A DNA stretch of 40,619 nucleotides from Candidatus Iainarchaeum sp. (GTDB lineage: Archaea > Iainarchaeota > Iainarchaeia > Iainarchaeales > Iainarchaeaceae). Location of the stretch: contig NZBD01000002.1 in assembly GCA_002687735.1 (NCBI GenBank), positions 6,550 through 47,168 of the forward strand, in the 5' to 3' direction. Positions 18,230 through 26,988 of this stretch are shown piece after piece. The notes under the pieces are model-generated. The model searched no databases, was not told where the DNA came from, and saw only the letters and a list, made by a program, of their open reading frames with translations. Position 1 is the stretch's first letter. Each line of letters opens with the position of its first letter. Position numbers and translations under genes: made by a program.

Positions 18230-19078
18230 TTATTTCCTGAGCAATTTTTCGTAAATCACAGGATAAATAAAAGTTATCCAGATTCCGCCTATAAATAAGG
18301 CTATTAATAGTAATTCATACACATAACCCGTCAAACCAATCATTCCTAAACCTGCAAAACCAAAAAGCTGTTTTGCCCACAATTTTTGTCCTGAAAGCCT
18401 TGTTGAATCCATATTAATTAATTTGAATGCAAATGCTCCTGCAAAATAACCAAACAAGCCTATACTCAGCTCAAGTTGCCTCAGCCCTAAAGAAACAAAT
18501 ATTGCAAGTACAATTACCGACACTAACCCTATTTCTTCTAATAGTTTAATCTGATTAAACCTGATTTTTGCGTACTTTTTCTCTAGATAATGCACTAATC
18601 TTCCGATTAAAAAACCAAATAATGCCCCCACTAATACATCCCCAAGGAAATGAACTCCTAAATAAATTCTTGAAAGTAACACGAGCAGAACAATAATCAA
18701 TCCGGTTATTCTGGCATTGTGCTTAAACTTTTCCCAGTAATATCCAAAGATTCCTGCAATTGTTGCGGAGTGTCCGGAAGGAAAAGAGTATTGTGATTCA
18801 GTTAAATTATCAAGAACTCTGAACATTTCTTCACTCGGACGAAGCCTCCCAATTAACGGTTTTAATATTCCAACTACCGCAGTTGCAAAAAGAATTGTCA
18901 GCATTAAGAAAAAAGATTTTTTCTCATCGCCTTTCCAGTAAAGAAAAGCAGCAAGGCTAATCCAAAGAACCGGGTTCCCAAGCCAGGTTATTGTTAAAAA
19001 AAAAGAATCTAATGAAACTGTAGAAAATGATTGGACAAAAGTACTGAACCATAATTCTGCTTCAAGTGCTTCAAACAT
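18230..19078 (-). CDS. PAP2-superfamily membrane phosphatase
   Basis: KPLIGRLRPSEE...YSFPSGHSAT...SRIYLGVHFLGDVLVGAL. Confidence 0.95.
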   Translation of the reverse strand: MFEALEAELWFSTFVQSFSTVSLDSFFLTITWLGNPVLWISLAAFLYWKGDEKKSFFLMLTILFATAVVGILKPLIGRLRPSEEMFRVLDNLTESQYSFPSGHSATIAGIFGYYWEKFKHNARITGLIIVLLVLLSRIYLGVHFLGDVLVGALFGFLIGRLVHYLEKKYAKIRFNQIKLLEEIGLVSVIVLAIFVSLGLRQLELSIGLFGYFAGAFAFKLINMDSTRLSGQKLWAKQLFGFAGLGMIGLTGYVYELLLIALFIGGIWITFIYPVIYEKLLRK

Positions 19079-19082
19079 TCAT

Positions 19083-19550
19083 TCACGCTTTTTTTTTCTT
19101 TATTCTTTTCATTCCCGGGATTTCTATTTCAGAATAATCAACCATTATGCCTGTCTGCTTTAATGCTTTTTTCATAGCATAAACTTTGCAGAACTGTCCC
19201 AATTCTTTTTTTTCTGGTTTTGACAATCCTTCTAATCCTTCAGTTATTTCTTTTATTGCAGAACCTACTTTTCTGGAGTTAACCTCTTCCAAAGCTTTTG
19301 ATGTATCTTTTTTCCCAATGTCAAGAGCAGCAATTGCTTCATCAACCTTTTCAAGCTTAATAATTTTCCGGAGATTTTCCTCAACCTTAGAATCAATGCT
19401 TGTTCCAAGGCTTCCTAAAAATTCCATTATGCTTTTTGGGTCTGTAGCTTCATCTATTTTCAGTTTCCTGATTGAAACCCAATCCTCATAATTTGCTATA
19501 AACTGAATATACTTATCACTCATTTTTTGTTCCTCCAATCCAATAAACAT
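19083..19550 (-). CDS. Hypothetical protein (possibly DUF2666-like)
   Basis: Intact 155-aa ORF; family assignment from memory only. Confidence 0.5.
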   Translation of the reverse strand: MFIGLEEQKMSDKYIQFIANYEDWVSIRKLKIDEATDPKSIMEFLGSLGTSIDSKVEENLRKIIKLEKVDEAIAALDIGKKDTSKALEEVNSRKVGSAIKEITEGLEGLSKPEKKELGQFCKVYAMKKALKQTGIMVDYSEIEIPGMKRIKKKKA

Positions 19551-19602
19551 TCGTTTTACTAATTAAAAATCTTATTGTTTAAAAAAAAGAAAATCAGGGG
19601 GT

Positions 19603-19803
19603 TTAAATTAAACCCTCTAATACCTGAGCTGCATCTTTAACTGTTGATTCCGCTACATCTCGATTTTGTTCCTCAGGTTCCTGTTGCGTTTCCTGAGTTG
19701 TTGTTTCAGGTGTTTCAACATCAGAATTTTGTTCAGTTGTACATCCCGAAACAAGCACTAAAAGTGCTAATATTATTATTGGTAAAATTTTGTTCATTTT
19801 CAA
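19603..19803 (-). CDS. Small predicted lipoprotein
   Basis: Signal peptide with VLVSGC lipobox, acidic Gln/Glu-rich mature part. Confidence 0.65.
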   Translation of the reverse strand: MKMNKILPIIILALLVLVSGCTTEQNSDVETPETTTQETQQEPEEQNRDVAESTVKDAAQVLEGLI

Positions 19804-19875
19804 ACCCCCTAAACAATTAGTAGTTTATTTTCCCCCATAGTTTTCAATAAAGTCAGGGGGAAAAATTTTTATAAA

Positions 19876-19900
19876 GGGGTTGTAAAGAACCAACCCCTTT
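19876..19900 (-). terminator. Hairpin downstream of 19911-20564 gene
   Basis: GGGGTTG...CAACCCC inverted repeat immediately downstream of the stop codon, A/T-rich flank. Confidence 0.5.
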
Positions 19901-19910
19901 ACGGTAATAG

Positions 19911-20564
19911 TTATTTGATCTCTTTTCTCATGTCTCCAATTATCTGCTCAGCGTGGGTTTTCAAGCCCAATCCGAAACCTAGAGATAGTGCGAAAACAAT
20001 TCCTGCGATTATTATGAGGAGTGTGCTTTCAGCCAGCTCTACTCTCAGACCGACTTCTTTCAAAGCATAGATTGCGAAGTAGATAAGGATGAATATCCTG
20101 ACCGCTGCGCTTACTGCTTTGAATTTTTTTGCCTTTGCAATTTCGGCTGCTGCATAATCCGCTATAAGCAGACCTGCTGCCATGATGATTACTCCGATGA
20201 TCAAATGAGGAGCCCAGATTGCAACATCAGTTAGTATTGCTGCTACTGCTTCCAGTTCGATTAGATTTGCTGCTGATGCAAGAAATCCAATGAAGATCCA
20301 CCATTTTACCAGTTTGCCTGCAAGGCTTGAGATTGTTACTCCGCCAAGGGCATCGGCTCTTTTAATTTTTTTCAGCCAATCATCTGCATTTAATTTCTGG
20401 AGTATTTTTGTCAAAACATCTCCAACTATCAAACCAACAAGATAACCAATTCCAATAACCAATAGCGCTCCTACGATTCCTGGTAAATAAGTAACCAGAG
20501 AATTCCAGAACGAGTTTATCGGGTTGACCAGCTGCTGGCTTGCTGTTTCAATATCTAACGCCAT
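19911..20564 (-). CDS. Conserved TM-helix repeat (MscS-like pore) membrane protein
   Basis: LPGIVGALLVIGIGYLVGLIVGDVLTKIL..L repeat pattern. Confidence 0.75.
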   Translation of the reverse strand: MALDIETASQQLVNPINSFWNSLVTYLPGIVGALLVIGIGYLVGLIVGDVLTKILQKLNADDWLKKIKRADALGGVTISSLAGKLVKWWIFIGFLASAANLIELEAVAAILTDVAIWAPHLIIGVIIMAAGLLIADYAAAEIAKAKKFKAVSAAVRIFILIYFAIYALKEVGLRVELAESTLLIIIAGIVFALSLGFGLGLKTHAEQIIGDMRKEIK

Positions 20565-20672
20565 TTCAAATACCTCACTAAAATTATGAATTTTTAGAGA
20601 TTACAGTTTTTTCATATAAAAAGCTTTTGGTCAGCCTTTTTCTTTCTTGTAAGAAAGAACAAAAGTGAGTTG

Positions 20673-20686
20673 AAGCCTCCGGTGGG
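20673..20686 (-). repeat. att site, distal copy (tRNA-Thr 3'-end fragment)
   Basis: AAGCCTCCGGTGGG identical to 26988-27001 and same orientation. Confidence 0.78.
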
Positions 20687-20765
20687 CTTGGGAGTTTCCA
20701 GTCACCAGAGTAAAGGCTTTTATATTCGTTCATTCGCAACCAAAAACTATGGAGAGGTGTGAATT

Positions 20766-22022
20766 TTGGTTGAAACAATAACGATTTCAAAGCCAGTATT
20801 GGCTAATGGTAGGGAGTGGGTTGATTCCCATAACCACATAAGGGGCATTAACAACAGGCTGGAATTGATTAGAAATGATCCAAGCTTGAGTGAGCATAAC
20901 AAGAATATTCTTTCAGAGTATTGCAGGAGCATGGCCAAGAAAAGTCCTGCGACAATAATCAAGAATATGCAGGTTGTCCACAAGTTTTTGAAGGATATTG
21001 GAAAGGACATGGGTGACTCAATCACAAAAGAGGATAGTGATGAGTATTACCTTAACCTAATCAATAATCCTGATTTGAAACCCTGGACGCTGAAAAAATA
21101 TTTGCTCTGCATCAGGCGTTTTTTCAGGGTTCATTATGGACTAAAAACAGGCCGTTACCCTGACCAGGTTGACCATTGGGATACAAATATTGATACAAAG
21201 CAGTATCTTGACCCCGACCTTCTCCCTACCCAGATGCAGATAAAAGATGCAATTGAATCCTGTAATAATATGGGTAATTTGCTGGAATCAAGGAACCAGC
21301 TCTTAATTGCAATGCTTAATGACTTGGGCTGCAGGATAGCGGAATTACTGGCTGTGAATGTCGGCGATATAAAGGAAATAAACCATGATGGTCTGGACTT
21401 GTTTCTGGTTAAGTTTTCCCAGAGCAAAACTTTTCCGCGAACTGTGGTTTCCCTTCTTTCCAGGCCTTACCTGAAGAAGTGTTTTGCTTTAAGGGGAATA
21501 ACCAAAGACACGATAAGCGAAAAGGCAAATGAGCCTCTTTTCCTTGACAGGAACAAAAAAAGAATGGAGTACCGTGCAGTCACCAAGTTTGTCAGCAGGG
21601 CATTTGCAAGAATCAACTACAAGTTTCCTCACTACAAGAATGTTCACTTGTTAAGGCATTGCTGGATTACAAGAGCTGGTGAATATTTCAAGTTTGCCCA
21701 GAAAAATTATTGGTGCGGGCAAAGTGGCGGTCATGTTTCCTCAATATACACCCACTTCAATTGGAAGAATGTTGTCAAGCCGTATCTCGAGATGATTGTC
21801 GGTGAAAAAAATCCGATGCTTCTGATAAAGTGCAGTGCATGCGGCTTTGAAAATTCTGGGAAGGAATTTTGTGTGAAGTGCGGCAGCAATCTGACAGAAA
21901 TTAATGCTGTCAACAAGGACAATGCTGTTCAGGTTTTCAAGAATTTTGCCCAGAACATGACGCAGGAAGAGTTCGACAAATACTTGCTGAGGCTGATAAA
22001 CAAGAACAGGGGATTCACATGA
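20766..22022 (+). CDS. Tyrosine recombinase/integrase with C-terminal zinc ribbon
   Basis: TTG start after GGAGAGGTG; catalytic GCRIAELLAV, HLLRHCWITR, GHVSSIYTHF; C-term CSACGFENSGKEFCVKCG. Confidence 0.95.
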   Translation: MVETITISKPVLANGREWVDSHNHIRGINNRLELIRNDPSLSEHNKNILSEYCRSMAKKSPATIIKNMQVVHKFLKDIGKDMGDSITKEDSDEYYLNLINNPDLKPWTLKKYLLCIRRFFRVHYGLKTGRYPDQVDHWDTNIDTKQYLDPDLLPTQMQIKDAIESCNNMGNLLESRNQLLIAMLNDLGCRIAELLAVNVGDIKEINHDGLDLFLVKFSQSKTFPRTVVSLLSRPYLKKCFALRGITKDTISEKANEPLFLDRNKKRMEYRAVTKFVSRAFARINYKFPHYKNVHLLRHCWITRAGEYFKFAQKNYWCGQSGGHVSSIYTHFNWKNVVKPYLEMIVGEKNPMLLIKCSACGFENSGKEFCVKCGSNLTEINAVNKDNAVQVFKNFAQNMTQEEFDKYLLRLINKNRGFT

Positions 22023-22177
22023 GTAACGAACCACAAAATCAACCTTACTTTTACATGGGGGCTCAATATGGACTGCCATTACTGATTTTGGTTCTCATAA
22101 TTGTAGCTTCGACCACAATAATCGGCACGGCAATCTCCTGTCTTTATAGGAGAAAAGAAGGTCACGGCACCAAATAA
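22019..22177 (+). CDS. 52-aa single-TM protein overlapping integrase stop (ATGA)
   Basis: Own translation MSNEPQNQPYFYMGAQYGLPLLILVLIIVASTTIIGTAISCLYRRKEGHGTK*; below ORF-track length cutoff. Confidence 0.65.
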   Translation: MSNEPQNQPYFYMGAQYGLPLLILVLIIVASTTIIGTAISCLYRRKEGHGTK

Positions 22178-22178
22178 A

Positions 22179-22246
22179 TTTCGCGGAAGCTACTCCATAA
22201 AGCTTCACCAGCGAAACGGAGCTTAATCCGCGGAGTTTTTTTGCAG
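22179..22246 (+). ncRNA. Structured terminator/possible small RNA
   Basis: Nested inverted repeats TTTCGC..GCGAAA enclosing GAAGCT..AGCTTC, then CGG..CCG and a T7 run. Confidence 0.4.
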
Positions 22247-22355
22247 GGAATTAGCATTATTTTAGTATTTTGTTTTTTGATGTAAATTCATGAATTTTAA
22301 TTAAGTCTGACTTTAAGTAATAAGATGCAATTTTTTTTAGTATGTAAGATAAAAT

Positions 22356-25217
22356 TTATTTTCCAGTTATGTAATTATATTGTTTGTCAATTATGAACTC
22401 ATATTCTTTTAGTAAATTTAATTTTTGAACAAATCTTATATCATAATTTTCATTTTTTGGGTTAATTAATTCTGCATATTGGTCTGGAGATTCATAAACT
22501 AATTGAGTTAAGGTTGCTACGTCTTCTAAAAAGTTGTTAGCACCATAGGGTCTAGCAAAACCGTTTCTTGGTTCAGTACCCGAATCTTCTGGCCATCTAG
22601 TCCTCATTTTACCTGGATCGCCAGATTGATTAAAATATTCTCCTGCAATTTCCTGCCAAGCAGTCTGGAATTCTGAATCTTCACTATAATACTCCGATCT
22701 AGTTTGATCTCTAATTATTCTAAATGTATATACGTGAGAAGATTCATGGGCTGTTGTCCATATGCTATTTGGTTCCACAATCGGAATTGTTAGCGACATG
22801 CCATTCCAAGAAGCAAAAGCGCCTGCAGAACTCATATCCCTCTCTACAAACTCTTCTCTTGTCAAAAAATTGATTGCTTCTATAGAACTAATAACTTTAG
22901 GAGCTAGAACACTAAGTTGCATTCTCAAAATTCTTAATCCATGTTCATCTATTTCTCCATTAATTGTGATGTGTGGGAATTCGTCTCCAAAATTTTCCAT
23001 CGAATAAGATTCATCTTCAATAACTACTAATTTTTCACTAAGCTTAATGCTTAAATTGCCATTTGATATTAGTCCTTCTGACTCATTTGCAGGCAATTGA
23101 ATAAAATCATTATAGTTTCCAAATAGTATTTTTTCCGGGTTGCTTGCTTTTCCAATTGCGTCATTACCTTGTTCATCTAAAATTCTAAAAGAGAATCGAG
23201 TGCTACTGTTTCGGTAGAATCCTTCGCCTTGATTAATATGTACTTTATTTGTTGGACTTACTTCAACAGTAATAGCTCCGTTTCTTATTGAGAGAAATTG
23301 ATATTTATCTCCAAAGTTTTTCAATAAAGAAACCTCTGGAATCAAACCCTCTGACTTTCTGCCATTTATTCGGACAAGTTTTTTTCTACCATCAAACCTT
23401 AGAAAATCATTTTCTTCAATATCAAAATAAGGGTTGCCTTCAAGAAATTTCACAGAAAAATTATTTTTTGCATTATTTATATAAATCTCGTTCTCTCCAA
23501 CAAATGAAACATAATTTTCTGTATCCTCATATTCTTTCTTTCCATCAAAATAAATGAAAGTGTTTCCTTCTCCATATGGATTGCCTTCTATACTTACTCC
23601 ATTAATTATGGCTGTTTTTCCTGAACTGACATAGAGTTTTTCATTTTCAAAACTAATTTCTCCAGTAACTTCTATTATTCCTAATTCGTTTTCAAATTCT
23701 ATGAATTCCCAGCCTTTTTTTGTTGCTGTTTCTTGTGCAACTTCGCTGAATTCTTGAGGTGCTAATATGTAACCGGGTTCGTTTAAATTTATTTTGAGTT
23801 TGATTGGCGGAGCATATCCTCCTTCGAATATGCTGTAATCTATTTTTATTTCTTTTTCGAGTGTTTCAGGCAGTTTTTTGTTTCCTAGGAGTTCGGTAAA
23901 ATTAAGGTCAATAACCAAGGTGTATGGTTGTTCCCCCCATTCGCTGTTATCGCCTTCCTCATCAACAACTGAAAGCTTAATTCCTGGTTCTGTTCTTATC
24001 CTTTGAGGAAACCCGTTTATTTCAATGTCGCCCGAATTCGGAATTGAAAAGTCTTCTATTGGCCCGATTCCTGTATAGTTGACTTCATTTGGATTAAATA
24101 GCGGTTTTTTTAGTGTTATTTTTGGTTTGTTTTTTGTCAATCCGATTTCAATTGTTTCTTCAAAAATGTTTTCTTCAGAATAAATTTCATCAAACCTTGC
24201 TTTTCTATCCCTTACTATCACTTCTTCAATCAATCTAATTTCGGGAATACTGCGTTGAGCTAATTCTATTATTGTGCCTTCTTTTGAGGCTTTAATAAAG
24301 TAAGTGCCTTCTTGAAAACCGTCTCCGTCCCAAATTATTTCCAAAGGTTTGTCTTTCTCTATTGTTTTTTGGTTTTCGTTTAGGGTTTTTGAGAAACTGC
24401 CACTATAATCAAAAACGAATACATCAATGCCTTCGATTGTTGTATCAGAAGTAACTGTTATTTTTGTTTTTTGCTTGACTGGGACAAATTCTCTTGGATA
24501 AGCAAAAATTTTTATTTCTGGTTGTGAAGAAGTACCCAGTTGCTTGGATTCACCGGAAGCAAGATATTTTTTGACAATCTCTCCAACCGATCCTCTTATT
24601 GAATTTATGATTCTTCGAAATTGTGATTCTTCGGCTTCAAAATAAATTACTCTTTCTTCTTTTTTTTCTTCCAGTTTTGCTTCTTCTGTGAATGCGCTGA
24701 CCAGTTGTTCTCCTAAAATGTTTTCAAGTTCATTGGCTTTGGCATTGTCAAGGTTGAGTTCTGAAATGTTTTCAAACTCTTTTAATAATTCTCCTTCCTG
24801 TTCAGTCGACAATGAATCTGTAAACTCCTTTGGGAGAATTATATTCACAGAACCGATATCTGAAGTGTTTGTGAATTCCATTTTAATTATTATGTTATCT
24901 TCTTTTGGAGTGAATTTCAAAATCGGGTCGTTCTTAAGAGTCTTTTTGTCTGCGTTGGTTTCAAGGTAAAAATCTTGAACTGAAGGGGCAAGGTTTTTCG
25001 GGATTATTGTAAATATTGTAAATTCCTTTGCGTTATTGAGAAATAGGTGATCTGATCGTTTTCCATCAGCAAACCTAATTTTTTTGGCTGCACTTATAGG
25101 CGAATAATTTATGGAAAAATCATGTCCTTTGCTGTTCTCGGTTTCCTGGAAAAAAATGAAGAATCCTGAAATCAAAAGCAATGCAGATATGAAAGCAACT
25201 AACAAAATATTCTTCAT
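22356..25217 (-). CDS. Large secreted protein with C-terminal HExxH putative zinc metallopeptidase
   Basis: N-terminal hydrophobic signal MKNILLVAFISALLLISGFFIFF; EIIWDGDGFQEGTYFIKA FlgD-like segment; TTAHESSHVYTFR with downstream NFLEDVATLTQ. Confidence 0.85.
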   Translation of the reverse strand: MKNILLVAFISALLLISGFFIFFQETENSKGHDFSINYSPISAAKKIRFADGKRSDHLFLNNAKEFTIFTIIPKNLAPSVQDFYLETNADKKTLKNDPILKFTPKEDNIIIKMEFTNTSDIGSVNIILPKEFTDSLSTEQEGELLKEFENISELNLDNAKANELENILGEQLVSAFTEEAKLEEKKEERVIYFEAEESQFRRIINSIRGSVGEIVKKYLASGESKQLGTSSQPEIKIFAYPREFVPVKQKTKITVTSDTTIEGIDVFVFDYSGSFSKTLNENQKTIEKDKPLEIIWDGDGFQEGTYFIKASKEGTIIELAQRSIPEIRLIEEVIVRDRKARFDEIYSEENIFEETIEIGLTKNKPKITLKKPLFNPNEVNYTGIGPIEDFSIPNSGDIEINGFPQRIRTEPGIKLSVVDEEGDNSEWGEQPYTLVIDLNFTELLGNKKLPETLEKEIKIDYSIFEGGYAPPIKLKINLNEPGYILAPQEFSEVAQETATKKGWEFIEFENELGIIEVTGEISFENEKLYVSSGKTAIINGVSIEGNPYGEGNTFIYFDGKKEYEDTENYVSFVGENEIYINNAKNNFSVKFLEGNPYFDIEENDFLRFDGRKKLVRINGRKSEGLIPEVSLLKNFGDKYQFLSIRNGAITVEVSPTNKVHINQGEGFYRNSSTRFSFRILDEQGNDAIGKASNPEKILFGNYNDFIQLPANESEGLISNGNLSIKLSEKLVVIEDESYSMENFGDEFPHITINGEIDEHGLRILRMQLSVLAPKVISSIEAINFLTREEFVERDMSSAGAFASWNGMSLTIPIVEPNSIWTTAHESSHVYTFRIIRDQTRSEYYSEDSEFQTAWQEIAGEYFNQSGDPGKMRTRWPEDSGTEPRNGFARPYGANNFLEDVATLTQLVYESPDQYAELINPKNENYDIRFVQKLNLLKEYEFIIDKQYNYITGK

Positions 25218-25350
25218 ATATGATATGAAATTCAGGGATATATATAATTAGCACCTCTAAAGCCAATTTTCCTCGTCTTTTTTAGGCACTACATCAAGAA
25301 ATTAGCGTGCCATTTGGATGTTTTTGGTTAGGCACTACGCTTTTTTGGTT

Positions 25351-25620
25351 TCAAGCTGTGAGTGTGAGCAGGCCTTCGACCTGGAATATGCCTTGGTTGG
25401 TGAGTGAGAGGTTTTCCTTTTCTTCCTGCACTAGGTCGTAATCAATTAGTTGTTTCAGTCCTTCTAGTGATTTTTTGCCGAACTTGTCGGCTATTTCTTC
25501 CTCTGTGACCTTTGGGTTGTATTTGGCCAGGTATAGAAGTATGTCTATGTTTTTGCCGCTTAGCATTATGCCCTTTAGTTTTGCTGCATCCAAAGAGAGT
25601 TTTTTCAAATCTTCACCCAT
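25351..25620 (-). CDS. Small winged-helix-like protein
   Basis: 89 aa, NIDILLYLAKYNPKVTEEEIADKFGKKSLEGLKQLIDYDLVQEE..LSLTNQG. Confidence 0.6.
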   Translation of the reverse strand: MGEDLKKLSLDAAKLKGIMLSGKNIDILLYLAKYNPKVTEEEIADKFGKKSLEGLKQLIDYDLVQEEKENLSLTNQGIFQVEGLLTLTA

Positions 25621-25686
25621 GTAAAATCCCGCCTTTTTTGTTCTTTAATAAGTTTTACCTGATATATTTAACTTTCGCTCCTGGTT

Positions 25687-26340
25687 TCAAGAGTTTTTGA
25701 GTCTTGTCCTCCATGAAGTGTAATTCTGCCTTTTCAGGCCTTTTTTTGTCCTGTTCTGGTGCTCTATTATTTCCGCTAATCTATATAGTCTTAGGTTGGA
25801 ATATATTAAAATTTTATCCAACAGCTCGCTACTCGTATATGGGTAGATTGCGGGAAAGCACTTTATGTACTCGCTTGGGTTTGCCTTCAGTTTGTCGAAT
25901 TTCCTCTGTTCTATGAAGAAAATGATTTTTCCCTGAAAAACGTAATTTTCCGAGAGGTAATTCTGCTCGGTTACAGTCCCTTTTCCGTCGCCGTCAATGA
26001 AGACAATTAACTGGTGTGATATGCAGCAGGTTTCCAGCACCTGCAGCTGGCTCAGGCCGCCTTTCTTTTCAGTGTCATAATACTTGTCAATTGTTTCTGC
26101 ATAAACTCCGTTCTTCAGCAAGTGGTTTTTCACGGAATGGAGCAGCTGCTTCTTTTCTTTTGTGTACCAGTCGCCAAGAACCAGAACTTTGAGGTTCCTC
26201 AGGAGAACGTAAAAATCCGCTTCCCTCTCCTGAAGCTTCTTCCTTATTTGGCTCCTTATTTTCCCGAATTTATCAGAGTCATAGCTTGGTATTTTTTTCT
26301 CAAGGTTTTCCTTGGTTTCCCTGAAGTAATCCTTTTCCAT
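25687..26340 (-). CDS. Rossmann/TIR- or deoxyribosyltransferase-like protein, unknown function
   Basis: MEKDYFRET start preferred over 26430; KVLVLGDWYTKEKKQLLHSVKNHLLKNGVYAETID..QLQVLETCCISHQLIVFIDGDGKGTVTEQNYL. Confidence 0.65.
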   Translation of the reverse strand: MEKDYFRETKENLEKKIPSYDSDKFGKIRSQIRKKLQEREADFYVLLRNLKVLVLGDWYTKEKKQLLHSVKNHLLKNGVYAETIDKYYDTEKKGGLSQLQVLETCCISHQLIVFIDGDGKGTVTEQNYLSENYVFQGKIIFFIEQRKFDKLKANPSEYIKCFPAIYPYTSSELLDKILIYSNLRLYRLAEIIEHQNRTKKGLKRQNYTSWRTRLKNS

Positions 26341-26410
26341 AACAATACAATTAACCCAATCAAGTTTTAATACTGAATTTAACGAAAAATGAATCCGGTA
26401 AATAAAAAGC

Positions 26411-26455
26411 TTTTGTTTAGCACAGTACACGTTTGCTAAACTACGCTAAACAAAA
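26411..26455. promoter_or_regulatory. Operator-like inverted repeat in divergent control region
   Basis: TTTTGTTTAGC (26411-26421) / GCTAAACAAAA (26445-26455) with a third GCTAAAC at 26435-26441. Confidence 0.65.
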
Positions 26456-26501
26456 ACCTTAAAAAGGAGGCAAACAGCAAATCGTTTCAGAGGCTGGAAA
26501 A

Positions 26502-26684
26502 ATGCAGCAGACTTTATTCTCAAACAGGAACCAAACCCTTCTCGAAATAAAACACGAACAAATTAAACAAGGAATATCAGATGAAGAATTTGAACATCTA
26601 CTAGACGGCTTCTGTGAAAAATACTCAGTAGAAAAAAAGGCACTACTGGAAGCAATCAGGAAAAGGTTTTCACAAACAAGGTGA
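26502..26684 (+). CDS. Small hypothetical protein of element
   Basis: 60 aa MQQTLFSNRNQTLLEIKHEQIKQG...; near AAAAGGAGG; charged helical composition. Confidence 0.55.
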   Translation: MQQTLFSNRNQTLLEIKHEQIKQGISDEEFEHLLDGFCEKYSVEKKALLEAIRKRFSQTR

Positions 26685-26691
26685 AAAAGAA

Positions 26692-26883
26692 TTGGAAACA
26701 GAATCAATCTTCGCAGACTTCGATTTTAAAAAATCAGGCGGAAACTCAAACTTCAGACTACTAAAAGAACTCCTGATAGCACAGGAAAAATTAGAGCAAA
26801 AAATAAGAGTAATAAACACCGAATTTTTCGAACTGCAACAACACATTGATGAAATGAAAGAAAAAGTGGCTACCAACAAATAA
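26692..26883 (+). CDS. Small coiled-coil protein, TTG start
   Basis: 63 aa, 7 nt after previous stop; KLEQKIRVINTEFFELQQHIDEMKEKV. Confidence 0.5.
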   Translation: METESIFADFDFKKSGGNSNFRLLKELLIAQEKLEQKIRVINTEFFELQQHIDEMKEKVATNK

Positions 26884-26988
26884 CACAAAATCCGCGAAAA
26901 ATATAATAACAACTTAGGGCATTACTATAAAAGAAAAAAAGGGTTGCGGAACACTAAAAGCCCCGAACCTTATGACTGATTCTTTCTA

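Noticed and set aside
25282-25338. TTAGGCACTAC direct repeat (25282-25292, 25328-25338)
   Set aside because: Short, only two copies, between two genes of the element; may be regulatory but too weak to claim.
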